62,201 bases of DNA, from contig JAGPCY010000050.1 of NCBI GenBank assembly GCA_018057825.1, forward strand, positions 1 to 62,201, read 5' to 3'. The DNA is from Kofleriaceae bacterium. GTDB lineage: Bacteria; Myxococcota_A; Polyangia; Haliangiales; Haliangiaceae. A program made the translations under genes and the position numbers. Within the stretch, counting starts at the first letter, position 1, and every line of letters starts with the position of its first letter. Positions 33,342-47,097 of this stretch are shown here, one piece after another. The notes beneath the pieces are model-generated. The model was not told the origin of the DNA. It saw only the letters and a list, made by a program, of their open reading frames with translations, and searched no databases.

Positions 33342-33832
33342 GGCCGCGAGCGGTACCGAAGGCTGCCCGGTCGGCCGCCCGAGCGGTTGGCCCGACGGTT
33401 GGCCTGGCGGTCGGCGCGATCATCGCCGTCGCCCTGGCCGCGTGTGGCGCCGCCCACGCGCCGCCGGCCACCCAAGGCTCCGCCGGCCCCGACCCGATGC
33501 CGCCGCTGGCCGACGTCCGCGCCGAGATCGAGGCCCTCGACCTGGCGATCGCCACCGACCGCGCGAGCCTCGACCTCGACGCGCCCGGCCCCGAGGCGAT
33601 CGCCGCGGTCCAGGCCGCCGAGGTCGGCCGCGCCGGCGGCACCTGCGCGCCGCCCGCCGGCGATCGCTGCGTCGACGCCTGCCGCCTGTCCGACGCGATC
33701 TGCAGCAACGCGGCGCGGATCTGCGAGCTGGCGCGGGGCCTGCCCGGCGACGCCTGGGCCACCGAGCGCTGCGACGCCGGCAAGGCGAGCTGCGCCGCCT
33801 CGATCGAGCGCTGCTGCGGCTGCCAGCCGTAG
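33338..33832 (+). CDS. Cys-rich lipoprotein, second of a tandem pair
   Basis: A 164-residue lipoprotein with GTG start at 33338 (GTGA junction). The leader has a long n-region and ends in ALAAC (Cys36). The C-terminal domain repeats the pattern of its neighbour: CVDACRLSDAICSNAARIC, CDAGKASC and ERCCGC, with the segment between them also alike. The N-terminal halves share only a helical, charged character. It is the last gene of the sigma operon; 94 bases precede the next gene. Function unknown. Confidence 0.8.
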   Translation: MRPRAVPKAARSAARAVGPTVGLAVGAIIAVALAACGAAHAPPATQGSAGPDPMPPLADVRAEIEALDLAIATDRASLDLDAPGPEAIAAVQAAEVGRAGGTCAPPAGDRCVDACRLSDAICSNAARICELARGLPGDAWATERCDAGKASCAASIERCCGCQP

Positions 33833-33914
33833 CTGGGATCGCGGCGGGCGCGATCGACGGTCGATGTGATCGCGGTCGCGTCACCCCGGGTGGCGAGGTC
33901 GGCGCCCCGCGGGT

Positions 33915-33920
33915 TATTTT
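33915..33920 (+). promoter_or_regulatory. -10-like box, leaderless arrangement, FadL-like gene
   Basis: TATTTT, a conspicuous AT island, lies six bases before the GTG at 33927. There is no Shine-Dalgarno sequence and no clear -35 element. Confidence 0.45.
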
Positions 33921-33926
33921 GCCGCC

Positions 33927-35261
33927 GTGCAGCGCCGCCTGGTCGCCGCCTGGTGCGTCGCGGCGCTGGCCGCCGGCGAGGCGTCGGCCGGCGTCGAGGT
34001 CGGCCCGCTGTCGCCGCGCGGCATCGGCCACGCCGGCGCGTCGCTGGTGTCCGACGATGGCGCCGCGGCGCCGTTCTTGTGCCCGGCGGCGATCGCCCGC
34101 CGCGACCAGCGGCGGGCCCAGCTCGTCGGGGTCATGCGCGACGACGAGGCGTGGCTCGCGACCGCCGATCGCCCGCGGGTCGGCGACGGCAGCGGCGCCA
34201 CCCTGACCCCGCTCGTCGGCGCCCAGGGGCACCTCGGCCCGCTGATCGTCGCCGCGAGCTTCGCGGTCACCGAGGCCTTCGATCGGCGGCTGCCGGTGCC
34301 GGCCGCCGAGCTGCCGGCGGCCGACGTGCTCGCGCGCTATCCTCACCGGTACGCCGGCCTTGCCGCGAGCTGGACCCGCCGGACCCTGGCGGCCGCCGCG
34401 GCCTGGCGCGCCACCGACTGGCTGGCGCTCGGCGCGTCGGTCACCGTGGCCCAGGTCGACGTCGACGAGCGCCGCCACCTGTGGGCGGGGTTCGCCGGAC
34501 GCGATCCGCTGGCCCAGCCCAGCCGCGACGTCGACCTCTCCCTGACCGCCAGCGACGGGCTGGTGCCCGGCGCCGCCCTGGGCGCGCTGGTGGCCCCCCT
34601 CGACGCGCCCCTCGAGGTCGCCCTCGGCGTGGCCTGGGCCGACGACGTCCGCGCCGACGGCGAGGTCGTCGCCGCCGCGCGGACCGAGGCGCCGACGGTG
34701 GCCGCGGTCGCGCCCCGGGCCACGCTGCGGGTCGGCTCGGCGTTGACCGCGGGCCTGGGCGTGCGCTGGCTCGGCGAGCGCTACGCCGTCGAGGGCGCCG
34801 CGACCTGGACCACCTACCCGACCGGCCTCGATCGCTGGCGCGTGACCGGCCTCGAGCTGGTCGATCAGAGCGGCGCGCGGGCCGCGGTCGATGGCCTGTC
34901 GACCCGCCTGCCCCACCGCGGCCACGGCAGCGTGGCGGCCGCGATCGATGTCGCGATCACCCCCGGGTTCGCGTGGTTGACCGTCGGCTACCGGTTCGCC
35001 ACCGCGGCGTCGCCGACCCTCGCGACCACCACCGTCGGCGCCGCGCTCGGCGGCCACACCCTGGCCACCGGCCTCGAGCTCTCGGTCGACGGCGCGGTGA
35101 TCACCGTCGGCGTCGCCCATCAGCTCGCGGTCGAGCGCGCGATCCTGGCCCCCGGCCTGCCCCTCGACAACCCGTTCTCGGGCGGCAGTGCGCCGGCCAA
35201 CCTGGGCCGCCACGCGACCAGCCAGGACGTGATCGCGATCGGCCTCGAGCTGACCCGCTGA
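33927..35261 (+). CDS. Outer-membrane beta-barrel protein of the FadL/OmpP1 type
   Basis: A 444-residue protein with a 21-residue signal peptide ending in ASA. The mature N-terminus (VGPLSPRGIGHAGASLVSDDGAAAPFLCPAA) resembles FadL/TodX transporters, which start with a hatch bearing an NPA-like motif. Repeated alternating strands follow (LGASVTVAQVDVD; LRVGSALTAGLGVRWLGERY) and the C-terminal strand IGLELTR suits a barrel. FadL proteins carry long-chain fatty acids or other hydrophobic compounds across the outer membrane; the substrate is not determinable. Its GTG start is set by the promoter box just upstream. Confidence 0.7.
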   Translation: MQRRLVAAWCVAALAAGEASAGVEVGPLSPRGIGHAGASLVSDDGAAAPFLCPAAIARRDQRRAQLVGVMRDDEAWLATADRPRVGDGSGATLTPLVGAQGHLGPLIVAASFAVTEAFDRRLPVPAAELPAADVLARYPHRYAGLAASWTRRTLAAAAAWRATDWLALGASVTVAQVDVDERRHLWAGFAGRDPLAQPSRDVDLSLTASDGLVPGAALGALVAPLDAPLEVALGVAWADDVRADGEVVAAARTEAPTVAAVAPRATLRVGSALTAGLGVRWLGERYAVEGAATWTTYPTGLDRWRVTGLELVDQSGARAAVDGLSTRLPHRGHGSVAAAIDVAITPGFAWLTVGYRFATAASPTLATTTVGAALGGHTLATGLELSVDGAVITVGVAHQLAVERAILAPGLPLDNPFSGGSAPANLGRHATSQDVIAIGLELTR

Positions 35262-35277
35262 GCGCCGAGCGCGCCGC

Positions 35278-35775
35278 CTACTCGACGTAGACCACGCCGC
35301 CCATGAGATCGGCGGCGTGGGTCACGCAGTAGTACGGGTAGATGCCCGCCGCGGGGAACGTGAAGGTCGCCTCGGCGCCGGTCGAGGTCGCGGTGATCGG
35401 GCTGCCCGGATCTGGACTGCCGCCACCGCCGGCCAGGATGCCTCCGACCAGCGGGTGGGCGAGGAAGTCGCCGCGAAAGGTGACCGTCTGCCCGGCCGCG
35501 ATCCGGATGCAGCCCGGCGTGTAGATCAGGCCGACGAAGGTCACGACGCGCTCGGCGGCGCCGTCCCGGCGATCGACCGCCAAGGCCGGCGTGCAGTTGT
35601 TCACGAACGGCGACGCGTCGGCGTTGGGCCCGTCGATCGTCGCGCCGTCGATCGCGGCGTCGGCGACCGGCGCGTCGATCGCGGCGCCATCGTCGCCGCC
35701 ACACGCGGCGTGGGCCACCACGAGGGCGACGGCGACCGCGCCGTGCGCCACGCTCGCCGCGGCGGAGCTACGCAT
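35278..35775 (-). CDS. Cupredoxin (type I copper) lipoprotein
   Basis: A 165-residue lipoprotein. The leader ends in VVAHAAC. A low-complexity Asp/Ala spacer (IDAPVADAAIDGATIDGP) precedes a plastocyanin-like domain. Copper ligands appear as His in FLAHPLVGG and as C-x2-H-x4-M in YYCVTHAADLMGG, the classic blue-copper arrangement. It probably transfers electrons in the periplasm. The start codon overlaps the stop of the upstream small lipoprotein by eight bases, so the two are coupled. The start at 35775 gives the signal peptide; the longer frame adds 16 unlikely residues. Confidence 0.85.
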   Translation of the reverse strand: MRSSAAASVAHGAVAVALVVAHAACGGDDGAAIDAPVADAAIDGATIDGPNADASPFVNNCTPALAVDRRDGAAERVVTFVGLIYTPGCIRIAAGQTVTFRGDFLAHPLVGGILAGGGGSPDPGSPITATSTGAEATFTFPAAGIYPYYCVTHAADLMGGVVYVE

Positions 35776-35998
35776 CGGCCTGGCTCGCGTCGGGCGGCAC
35801 GTCGGCGTCGGGCGAGGAGCCATCCTGGTTGGGGCCGTCCAGGCTGGGCCCGTCGGGCGGCGTCGCGTCGATCATCGGCGCGTCGACCGGCGACGGACCG
35901 TCGATCGGCGCTGCGTCGATCCGCGGCGGGATCTTCTCGTCGTCACCGCCACAGGCGATCAGGGCCAACGCGAGCACGACGGACGCGGAGCGCTTCAT
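35768..35998 (-). CDS. Very small Asp/Pro-rich lipoprotein
   Basis: A 76-residue protein. The leader KRSASVVLALALIAC gives lipidated Cys16. Almost all of the mature part is a low-complexity spacer of IDGP, VDAP, DATPPDGP and similar units. It has no folded domain. Such a chain may act as an anchor or a flexible surface tether. It overlaps the cupredoxin start by eight bases. An AT-richer segment GATACC lies nine bases before its ATG and may be a -10 box. Confidence 0.7.
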   Translation of the reverse strand: MKRSASVVLALALIACGGDDEKIPPRIDAAPIDGPSPVDAPMIDATPPDGPSLDGPNQDGSSPDADVPPDASQADA

Positions 35999-36036
35999 GC
36001 TCCATGGGTATCACCAACCGCGACGCGGCCCAAGTC

Positions 36037-36516
36037 TCAGGCCTTGCCCTTGGGCAGGGCCTTGGTGGCCGGCTTGGCCTTGCCGGCCGCGCTCTTGCCG
36101 GCGCCGCCCTTGGCCGGCGCGTCGCCGCCGATGGCGTCATCGATCTCGAAGAACCCGCCGAGGAACCCACCGACCGCGGCGGCGAAGGCCGGCTGCCAGT
36201 GCTGGAACAGTCGCGGCTGGTCCGCGAGGAACGACAGCGAGAGATCGAAGCCGCCCCACACCCGATCGACCAGGGCGTAGAGCCCACAGCCGACGCCGAA
36301 CCCGAAGAGCGCCTTCAGCACCGAGACCCAGGTCGTGCCGTCCTTGTCGGTGATGAGGGCCCACAGCGGCCGGCCGGCGACCAAGCCGACCAGGGCGCCG
36401 GCGGCGCCGTAGACCAGCCACAGCCAACCGCCATCGAGCCCGGCGGCGAAGGCCCCGTAGCCCAGCGCGGCGCCGACCAGCGCCCCTTTGACGAGTCCCA
36501 AGATGAGCTTCAGCAC
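36037..36516 (-). CDS. Small membrane protein of unknown function
   Basis: A 159-residue protein with at least three hydrophobic Gly/Ala-rich segments in the first 120 residues ([56 protein letters not shown]) and a Lys/Ala/Pro-rich cytoplasmic tail. The GTG at 36516 is preceded by AGGA, with short spacing; an in-frame TTG at 36552 would add 12 residues. It follows the M23 endopeptidase on the same strand with about a 95-base gap. I do not recognise the family. Confidence 0.6.
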   Translation of the reverse strand: MLKLILGLVKGALVGAALGYGAFAAGLDGGWLWLVYGAAGALVGLVAGRPLWALITDKDGTTWVSVLKALFGFGVGCGLYALVDRVWGGFDLSLSFLADQPRLFQHWQPAFAAAVGGFLGGFFEIDDAIGGDAPAKGGAGKSAAGKAKPATKALPKGKA

Positions 36517-36610
36517 CTGTCCTAGGATGCGCGCAAACCGACGACCCGGCAACCGACGATCGGACGCCCGGGCCCACGCCGGGCGCGATCCGGTCGCGGT
36601 CCGGTCGCGA

Positions 36611-38047
36611 TCAGGGCGCGATCGCAGCCGGGTCGCCGGCCGCGGTCGTCGCGGGCCCCGTCGGGATCCCCGTCGGCGCCGTCGGCGCCGTCGCGATCGC
36701 CGCGAGCTGCTCGACGAGCGTGCCGGTGTCGGCGCGGAACCGGGTCAGGTCGCCCTTGGACACCCCGGCCGCCCGGGTCGGCTTGAGGCTCTGGAAGTCG
36801 ACGTAGACGCCGTTCTTCTTGACCCCGAAGTGCAGGTGCGGGCCGCTGGAGAGGCCGGTGTTGCCCGAGTACGCGATCACGGTCTTGGCGGCGACGCGAT
36901 CGCCGACCTTGAGTGTCGGGATGAACTTCGACAGGTGCATGTAGAGCGTGACCAGGCCGTTGTCGTGGCGGATCGTGATCATGTTGCCGGCGCCGCCGGC
37001 CGGGCCGCGCTGGGTGATCACGCCGTCGGCGGCGGCCCACACCGGGGTCCCGACCGGGCACGCGAAGTCGGTGCCGAAGTGGCCCTTGACCCGGTGCAGC
37101 ACCGGATGCATCCGCTTGGGGTTGAAGCTCGACGACACCCGCGCGAACTTGAGCGGCGTCTTCAGCATGCTCTTCTCGACCGAGGCGCCGGTCTCGTCGT
37201 AGTAGCGGCCAGGCTTGCCGGTCGGCTGCCAGTAGAAGGCGCGGAAGGTCCCGGCGGTCTTGCCGCTGTACTCGGCGGCCAGGATCCGGCGGTAACGCAG
37301 GAACTCCTGGTCCTTGTACTCCTTCTCGACGATCACCCGGAAGGTGTCGCCCTCCCGGGTGTCGTTGTAGAAGTCGATGTCGTAGGCGAAGACGTCGACG
37401 AAGAAGTTGACCAGGGCTCCGTCCTCGCCGGCGGCCTTGACCGACGCGTAGAGCGAGCTGGCGATCGCGCCGCCGACGGCCGCGGTCTCGATCCGGGTCG
37501 CGGCCTCGTCCTTGGTGCCGACCAGGGCGCCGTCCTCGCCGCGCTCGACGCGGATGGTCACGGTCTTGGACACCACCAGCTCGAAGCGCTCGACCTCGCC
37601 GCGCTCGCCGATCACGATCGTGTAGGCCTGGCCGTCGCGCAGCCCGCGCAGGTCGAACACCGGCCCGACCGCGCGGATCAGCTCGTCGGCGGCGGCCGCG
37701 CTCAGGTCGGCGCCCGCGCTGCCGCGGAGGATCTTGCCCAGGCTCTCGCCCTTGGCGACCTTGCCGGCCACGGTGCGCGGGCCGCTCTCGACCGGCGCGG
37801 CCGCGACCTCGGGGATCGGCGCCGGCGGCGCGTCGAGGGCGACCGTGCCGATGCTCTGGGCCTTGGCCCGGACCGCGCCGATGCTGGTGCCGTCGCGCCA
37901 GACGAAGACGTACAGGTTGACCAGCACCAGCACGCCCAGCATGAAGAACAGCCGGACCGTGCCACGGCGCGCCGGGGCCTTGCCGCCCAGCTCGAGGACC
38001 GGGCGACGCGCCGTTTTCTTGCCCGAGGGCGATCGCTTGTCGACCAT
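36611..38047 (-). CDS. M23-family murein DD-endopeptidase, membrane-anchored
   Basis: A 478-residue protein. A single membrane anchor lies at about 32-50. An OapA/LysM-like region follows ([16 protein letters not shown]), then an M23_N domain. The catalytic LytM domain has [16 protein letters not shown] (HxxxD) and [17 protein letters not shown] (HxH), the complete zinc site, so it should cleave peptidoglycan cross-links in the periplasm. It is divergent from the topoisomerase operon, with about 100 bases between starts. The ATG at 38047 is the only sensible start. Confidence 0.93.
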   Translation of the reverse strand: MVDKRSPSGKKTARRPVLELGGKAPARRGTVRLFFMLGVLVLVNLYVFVWRDGTSIGAVRAKAQSIGTVALDAPPAPIPEVAAAPVESGPRTVAGKVAKGESLGKILRGSAGADLSAAAADELIRAVGPVFDLRGLRDGQAYTIVIGERGEVERFELVVSKTVTIRVERGEDGALVGTKDEAATRIETAAVGGAIASSLYASVKAAGEDGALVNFFVDVFAYDIDFYNDTREGDTFRVIVEKEYKDQEFLRYRRILAAEYSGKTAGTFRAFYWQPTGKPGRYYDETGASVEKSMLKTPLKFARVSSSFNPKRMHPVLHRVKGHFGTDFACPVGTPVWAAADGVITQRGPAGGAGNMITIRHDNGLVTLYMHLSKFIPTLKVGDRVAAKTVIAYSGNTGLSSGPHLHFGVKKNGVYVDFQSLKPTRAAGVSKGDLTRFRADTGTLVEQLAAIATAPTAPTGIPTGPATTAAGDPAAIAP

Positions 38048-38136
38048 GCGGCGGTCCGTGAACGTCCCTACTACCACGACGACCCCGCCGGCGGCAAAAA
38101 CCTCGGGCATCCGCCTGTCGTGGTACCCCCGGCCCC

Positions 38137-38142
38137 AGGAGG
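38137..38142 (+). promoter_or_regulatory. Perfect Shine-Dalgarno before GTG 38147
   Basis: AGGAGG ends four bases before a GTG that is in frame with the topoisomerase A gene, 36 codons upstream of the first ATG (38255). No comparable site precedes the ATG. This supports the longer protein, although the DNA in between could also hold a promoter (TTGGAC, 17 bases, TAAGGT). Confidence 0.55.
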
Positions 38143-38146
38143 CCCC

Positions 38147-42624
<4,478 letters not shown>

Positions 42625-42630
42625 AGCACC

Positions 42631-42777
<147 letters not shown>

Positions 42778-42803
42778 ACCGCGATCGCGATCGCCCGGCG
42801 TGT

Positions 42804-42809
42804 TATCAC
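42804..42809 (+). promoter_or_regulatory. -10-like box, leaderless arrangement, STAND gene
   Basis: TATCAC lies seven bases before the GTG at 42817. A G-run in the gap could instead be a short Shine-Dalgarno, so either a leaderless or a conventional start is possible. Confidence 0.4.
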
Positions 42810-42816
42810 CGGGGGC

Positions 42817-45393
42817 GTGGGGCGCCCTCGCACGAGGCCCGCGCGAACCCGGACGACGGCCGCACCGCCGCCCCGGGCGCCGAGCTTGTTCGTCGGCCGC
42901 GAGCGCGAGCTGGCGCAGCTCGAGCGCGGGCTGGCCCGGGTGCCGGTGGCCGTGATCTGCGGCCTGGCCGGAGTCGGCAAGTCGAGCCTGGCCTACGCGG
43001 TCGCCGCGACGTGGTCCGGGCCGGTCGCCCATGTCGCCGCCCGCGGTCCCGAGCTGGGCGCGCTCCTCGACGAGGTCCGCCGGGCGGTGGGCCCGGCCCC
43101 CGAGGTGCTGGGCGACGACGCTCGGGCGGCGGCCCTGGCCGAGGCCCTCGACGGCGCGGGCGCCCTGGCCGTGGTCGACGACCTCCACCTCCTGGCCGCC
43201 GACGACCAGGCTCGACTCCTGGCCGCGGTCGGCGCCCGGCTGGACCGCGGCCGCCTGGTCGCCACGTCGCGCGAGCGCCCGGCCTCGGCCCAGGGCTACG
43301 ACCGCGTCGAGATCCACCTGGGCGGCCTATCGGAGCGCGCGGCCCGCACGCTGTGGGCGTCCCTCGACGAGCTGCGCGGCGCCACCGCCGGCTTTGCCCG
43401 GGCCTTCGCGGCCTCGGGCGGCAATCCGTTCCTGCTCCGCCGCAGCCACGCCGGCGATCCGTCGGCGCCCGACCCGCTGGTGGCCGCGATCGCGATGCTG
43501 CCGGGCGACGCCGGCGCGCTCCTGGGCGCGATCGCCCTGGCCGGGGCACCGCTGGGCGCCGCCGAGCTGACCGCGATCGGCGGCCGCGATCCCAAGGTCG
43601 CGCTGGGCGTCCTGCGCCGCGCCCTCCTGGTCGATCTCGACGGCGACGGCGCGCCGCTGCTCCACGAGCTGGTGCGGACCGCGGCTCGGGCGGCCCTGGC
43701 GCCAGGCGACCTCGCCGACCTCCACGCCCGGCTGGCCGCGGCCCTCGCGCCGCGCCGCGATCCGGCGGCGATCGTCGCCACCGTCCATCACCACCTGGCG
43801 GCGGCCGCGCCCGAGCGGGCCCGGGCCCACCTGGTGACCACCGGCAAGGTCCTCCTCGACGTCGGCGCCAGCCGCGCGGTCGCCACCCTGACCGCCGAGC
43901 TGGGCGCGCCGCGCGATCGCGAGCTCGGGGCCCTGCGCGCCCGCGCCCTGGCTCGCCTCCTCGACGTCGGCGAGGGCGAGAAGGCGCTGCGGGCGGCGCT
44001 GGCGGCGCGGCCGCCGTCGGGCGCCGAGCTGTCGGCGCTGGGCACCCTGGCCCTGTGCGCCGGGCGCTTCGAGGACGCGCGGCTGGCCCTGGCCCGGGCG
44101 GCCACCGATCCCGAGGCCACGCCGTCGGTGCGCGCGGCGATCGCCGGCCTCGACGCGGTCCGCCGCTTCCACACCGAGTCCCTCGGCGCGGCGATGGGTG
44201 ATCTCGCCGCCGCCGCCGAGAGCGCGCGCGGCGGCGGGCGCGCGGTCCTGGCCGCGACCGCCACGTATCTGGCGTGGCTCGAGCGCTACGCGGTCGGCGC
44301 CGAGCGCAGCGGCCTGCCGACCACCGACAACCGCGCGCCGTCGGCCCACGGCTATCGCGCCGCGGCGCTCGGGGCCCTGGCCCTGGGCGGCTACGACATC
44401 CGCGCCGCCCCCGGCGACAGCGCGCGGGCCCTGGCCGCCCTCGAGGTGGCCCTGGCGGCCCACGACGATCCCCTGGCGCGCATCCACACCGACGCGGTGC
44501 GGGCCTTGCGGCAGTGGGAGGACGGCGATCGGCTCGGCGCCGCGGCGGCCCTGGGTGAGCTGGCCAATCGCGCCGAGGACGCCGGCTACGCGCTGGCCGT
44601 CCTGTGGGTGCAGATCTTCGCCGCCCGCATCGCCTTCGTGCTGGGCCAGCGACGGGCCGCGCGGGCGTTGCTCGAGCGGGTCGGCGAGCGGGCGCGCTCG
44701 CTTGGCGCCCACGCGCTGGTGCGCGCCGCCGGCTACTGCAGCGACGACGATCCGGTCGCGCGCCTCGCGGTCGTCATGCACAGCGCGGCGGCGACCTCGT
44801 CGTCGTCGGTGCGGACCCGGGCCTTCCAGGCGGTGGCGGCGGCCGCGCGGGGCGAGGCGGTCGCGATCGAGCCCGACCGCCGCGACGGCTACCACGTCGA
44901 GGCCGCCCTCGCCCACCTGGCGGTCGGCCTGGTGGCGCGGCGCGGTCGGCGCGGCGAGGTCGCGTGGGAGCGGGCCTGCGCGGCCGCGGCGGCCGTCCTG
45001 ACCGATCGGGCCGACCCCGATCTCCTGCCGGCGCTCCTCGGGGTCCTCGACGGCGATCCTCGCGGCACCACCGCGCCGGTGGTCGTCGACGCGGTCCGCC
45101 ACGAGGTGATCGCCGGCGCCCACACGCTGGCGCTCGGCAAGCGCCCGGTCATGCGCAAGCTGCTCTACGCCCTGGCCGCGCGCCCGGGCGAGGTCCTGGC
45201 CAAGGACGAGCTGACCCAGGCGGCGTGGGCGCGCCCATACGATCCGCTGCGCCACGACAACCCCCTGTTCGTGAACCTGTCGCGGCTGCGCGGCCTGCTC
45301 AAGCCCACCGGGATCTCCGTCGAGGCGGACCCCGACCAGGGCGGCTACCGCCTGGTCAGCGCCGACCCGATCCTGGTGCGCCGCGGGCGGTGA
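42817..45393 (+). CDS. STAND NTPase transcriptional regulator with C-terminal winged helix
   Basis: An 858-residue protein. A basic leader is followed by an NB-ARC/AAA-like NTPase: LFVGRERELAQLE, P-loop GLAGVGKSS (49-57), Walker B LAVVDDLHLL. A long helical repeat region of TPR type covers about 300-760. The last 90 residues form a winged helix of the OmpR/SARP type (LLYALAARPGEVLAKDELTQ; NLSRLRGLLKP; GGYRLV). Such STAND regulators oligomerise on binding an inducer and switch on transcription. No obvious target is adjacent; the next gene encodes a lipoprotein. Effector unknown. Confidence 0.85.
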   Translation: MGRPRTRPARTRTTAAPPPRAPSLFVGRERELAQLERGLARVPVAVICGLAGVGKSSLAYAVAATWSGPVAHVAARGPELGALLDEVRRAVGPAPEVLGDDARAAALAEALDGAGALAVVDDLHLLAADDQARLLAAVGARLDRGRLVATSRERPASAQGYDRVEIHLGGLSERAARTLWASLDELRGATAGFARAFAASGGNPFLLRRSHAGDPSAPDPLVAAIAMLPGDAGALLGAIALAGAPLGAAELTAIGGRDPKVALGVLRRALLVDLDGDGAPLLHELVRTAARAALAPGDLADLHARLAAALAPRRDPAAIVATVHHHLAAAAPERARAHLVTTGKVLLDVGASRAVATLTAELGAPRDRELGALRARALARLLDVGEGEKALRAALAARPPSGAELSALGTLALCAGRFEDARLALARAATDPEATPSVRAAIAGLDAVRRFHTESLGAAMGDLAAAAESARGGGRAVLAATATYLAWLERYAVGAERSGLPTTDNRAPSAHGYRAAALGALALGGYDIRAAPGDSARALAALEVALAAHDDPLARIHTDAVRALRQWEDGDRLGAAAALGELANRAEDAGYALAVLWVQIFAARIAFVLGQRRAARALLERVGERARSLGAHALVRAAGYCSDDDPVARLAVVMHSAAATSSSSVRTRAFQAVAAAARGEAVAIEPDRRDGYHVEAALAHLAVGLVARRGRRGEVAWERACAAAAAVLTDRADPDLLPALLGVLDGDPRGTTAPVVVDAVRHEVIAGAHTLALGKRPVMRKLLYALAARPGEVLAKDELTQAAWARPYDPLRHDNPLFVNLSRLRGLLKPTGISVEADPDQGGYRLVSADPILVRRGR

Positions 45394-45539
45394 GCGACGC
45401 GGCCGCGGCCTGCGCCGTGCCACGCGCTGGGACGGACCGCGGCGTGCGCCGGGCCACGGTGTGCCCTTGGGTCCCACCCGGTGGCGCCGATCCGATCCGG
45501 GACGTCTTTCGTAGCCACGGCTTGGCCCGCCGCCGCGGA

Positions 45540-45556
45540 TTGGCGTATTGTGCCAA
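45540..45556. promoter_or_regulatory. Inverted repeat and possible promoter upstream of a lipoprotein gene
   Basis: TTGGC and GCCAA flank a seven-base spacer that contains TATTGT (45546-45551), a possible -10 element with TTGGCC 19 bases upstream (45521-45526). It lies about 75 bases before the lipoprotein start, so it could be an operator over a promoter. Consensus quality is modest. Confidence 0.3.
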
Positions 45557-45630
45557 GCACGAACGGAGAGGACGGCCGATCGTCGAGGATCGCCTCGCCC
45601 GCCGTCGGCCGCGTCTTTCGGAGGACCCCC

Positions 45631-46938
45631 ATGAAGCGTTTCGCCTGCCTTGCCATCCCGCTCGCCCTCGCCGCCTGCGGCGACAACCAGAAGACTGTCG
45701 GTGACGTCGACGCGCCGCCGGCTCCGATCGACGGGCCGACCATCGACACGCCGACGCCGATCGACGCGCCGAACATCGACGCGCCGCCGGCGGTGACGTA
45801 CACAGGCACGTTCACCGTGTTCGAGGCGAAGCTCCTCGGGGCCCCGTCGCCCGCGCCGTCGAACACCGTCATCGCGCAAGGCATCCAGCTCGGCAACGCG
45901 GTGCTCCCCGCCACCGACCTGGTCGCGCAGCACCCGGACAGCACGACCGGCGCCGCCGTCCCCACCGGCTGCAAGATCTTCGAGTACACCCCGGCCCAGT
46001 ACCTCGCCTCGCTCGGCGGCAACGAGGGCACGGCGACGGTCACGGTGACCCAGACGGCCCCGGCCGCCCCGGCGTTTCCGACGTGCATCTTCCAGGCGGG
46101 CGCTGGCTACATCTGCCCGGACGCCGGCAGCAGCGGCACCGCGGTCGGCATCACCTTGACCGGCACTGGCACCGGCGCCACAGCGGCGGCGATCCTGACC
46201 CTGCCCGCCGGCCACCCGGCCACCTTCGCGGCCGAGGATATCGGCCGCTTCGTGAAGTTCGGCGGCACGGCGAACCCCACCCTCGACGCGTCGTACAACG
46301 CCTTCGCCATCGTCAACATCGTGAGCCCGACGTCGGTCGCGATCGGTCTACCGCTCGGCACCGGCACGAACATCCCGGCGCTGACCGCGGGCACGATGAC
46401 GACCCTCGCGGGCGTCGGTCCGTCGCCGGCGTTCGCCGGAACCGGCCAGCTCGCCGACGACGCGATGGTCTCCGTCGCGTTCAACACCACGGCGGCCGGT
46501 GGCGCCGGCCATGTGCCCAACTTCACCGTCAGCCACGGCGATGTCGGCAACGACTTCACCATCTCGACCGCCGTCGCGACGCGGATGCAGTCGGTTCCGA
46601 CCAACGCAGCGCTGACGCTGGAGTGCAACGACGCCGGCGGGAGCTGTGGCACTTCTATCGGTACGCTGGTCAACATCGTCAGCACCGATGCCCCGGTCAC
46701 CGGCCTGAGCCCGTTCGCGTTCCCGCCGCCGGTGGCCAAGCGCGTCCAGATCCGTTGTGCGTTCTTCGACGCCAATCCGGTCGTGATTCCGGCGACCGTC
46801 ATGGACAACCTCGCCGGCGCCACGCGCATCCAGACCACCTACGCGCGCGTGGTGCTCTCGCCGGTCGCCAACGAGATGTTCACGCCGGACGTGTTCCCGC
46901 TCGCGGGTCACGCCTACGTGGGCTTCACCACGCCCTGA
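45631..46938 (+). CDS. Large lipoprotein with Asp/Pro spacer, unknown function
   Basis: A 435-residue lipoprotein. The leader ends in LALAAC (Cys16). A spacer of IDGP, IDTP and IDAP units (residues about 24-52) tethers a Thr/Ala/Gly-rich, beta-strand-rich mature domain with a few paired Cys and no motif I recognise. A good ribosome site (GGAGG at 45620-45624) precedes the ATG. The gene ends at a perfect bidirectional hairpin shared with the converging lipoprotein gene. It is a probable surface or periplasmic structural protein. Confidence 0.75.
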   Translation: MKRFACLAIPLALAACGDNQKTVGDVDAPPAPIDGPTIDTPTPIDAPNIDAPPAVTYTGTFTVFEAKLLGAPSPAPSNTVIAQGIQLGNAVLPATDLVAQHPDSTTGAAVPTGCKIFEYTPAQYLASLGGNEGTATVTVTQTAPAAPAFPTCIFQAGAGYICPDAGSSGTAVGITLTGTGTGATAAAILTLPAGHPATFAAEDIGRFVKFGGTANPTLDASYNAFAIVNIVSPTSVAIGLPLGTGTNIPALTAGTMTTLAGVGPSPAFAGTGQLADDAMVSVAFNTTAAGGAGHVPNFTVSHGDVGNDFTISTAVATRMQSVPTNAALTLECNDAGGSCGTSIGTLVNIVSTDAPVTGLSPFAFPPPVAKRVQIRCAFFDANPVVIPATVMDNLAGATRIQTTYARVVLSPVANEMFTPDVFPLAGHAYVGFTTP

Positions 46939-46967
46939 CGCGGCGGCCACGCACTGAACGCGTTGAT

Positions 46968-46990
46968 AGAGGCCGGCCCTGCCGGCCTCT
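46968..46990. terminator. Perfect 10-bp hairpin between converging lipoprotein genes
   Basis: AGAGGCCGGC at 46968-46977 and GCCGGCCTCT at 46981-46990 form a perfect ten-pair stem with a three-base loop. There is little T downstream on either strand. Its placement 30 bases behind one stop and about 107 before the other suits a bidirectional terminator. Confidence 0.65.
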
Positions 46991-47097
46991 CGGCGTTTCG
47001 GACATCTGTCGCAGGAGCCCAGCCGCACGCAATCGTCCCGGCGTCGCTCCGGCCCATGGGTAGCGGGCGGCAGCGTGTGCCCTCCTTTGTGTGGCGG

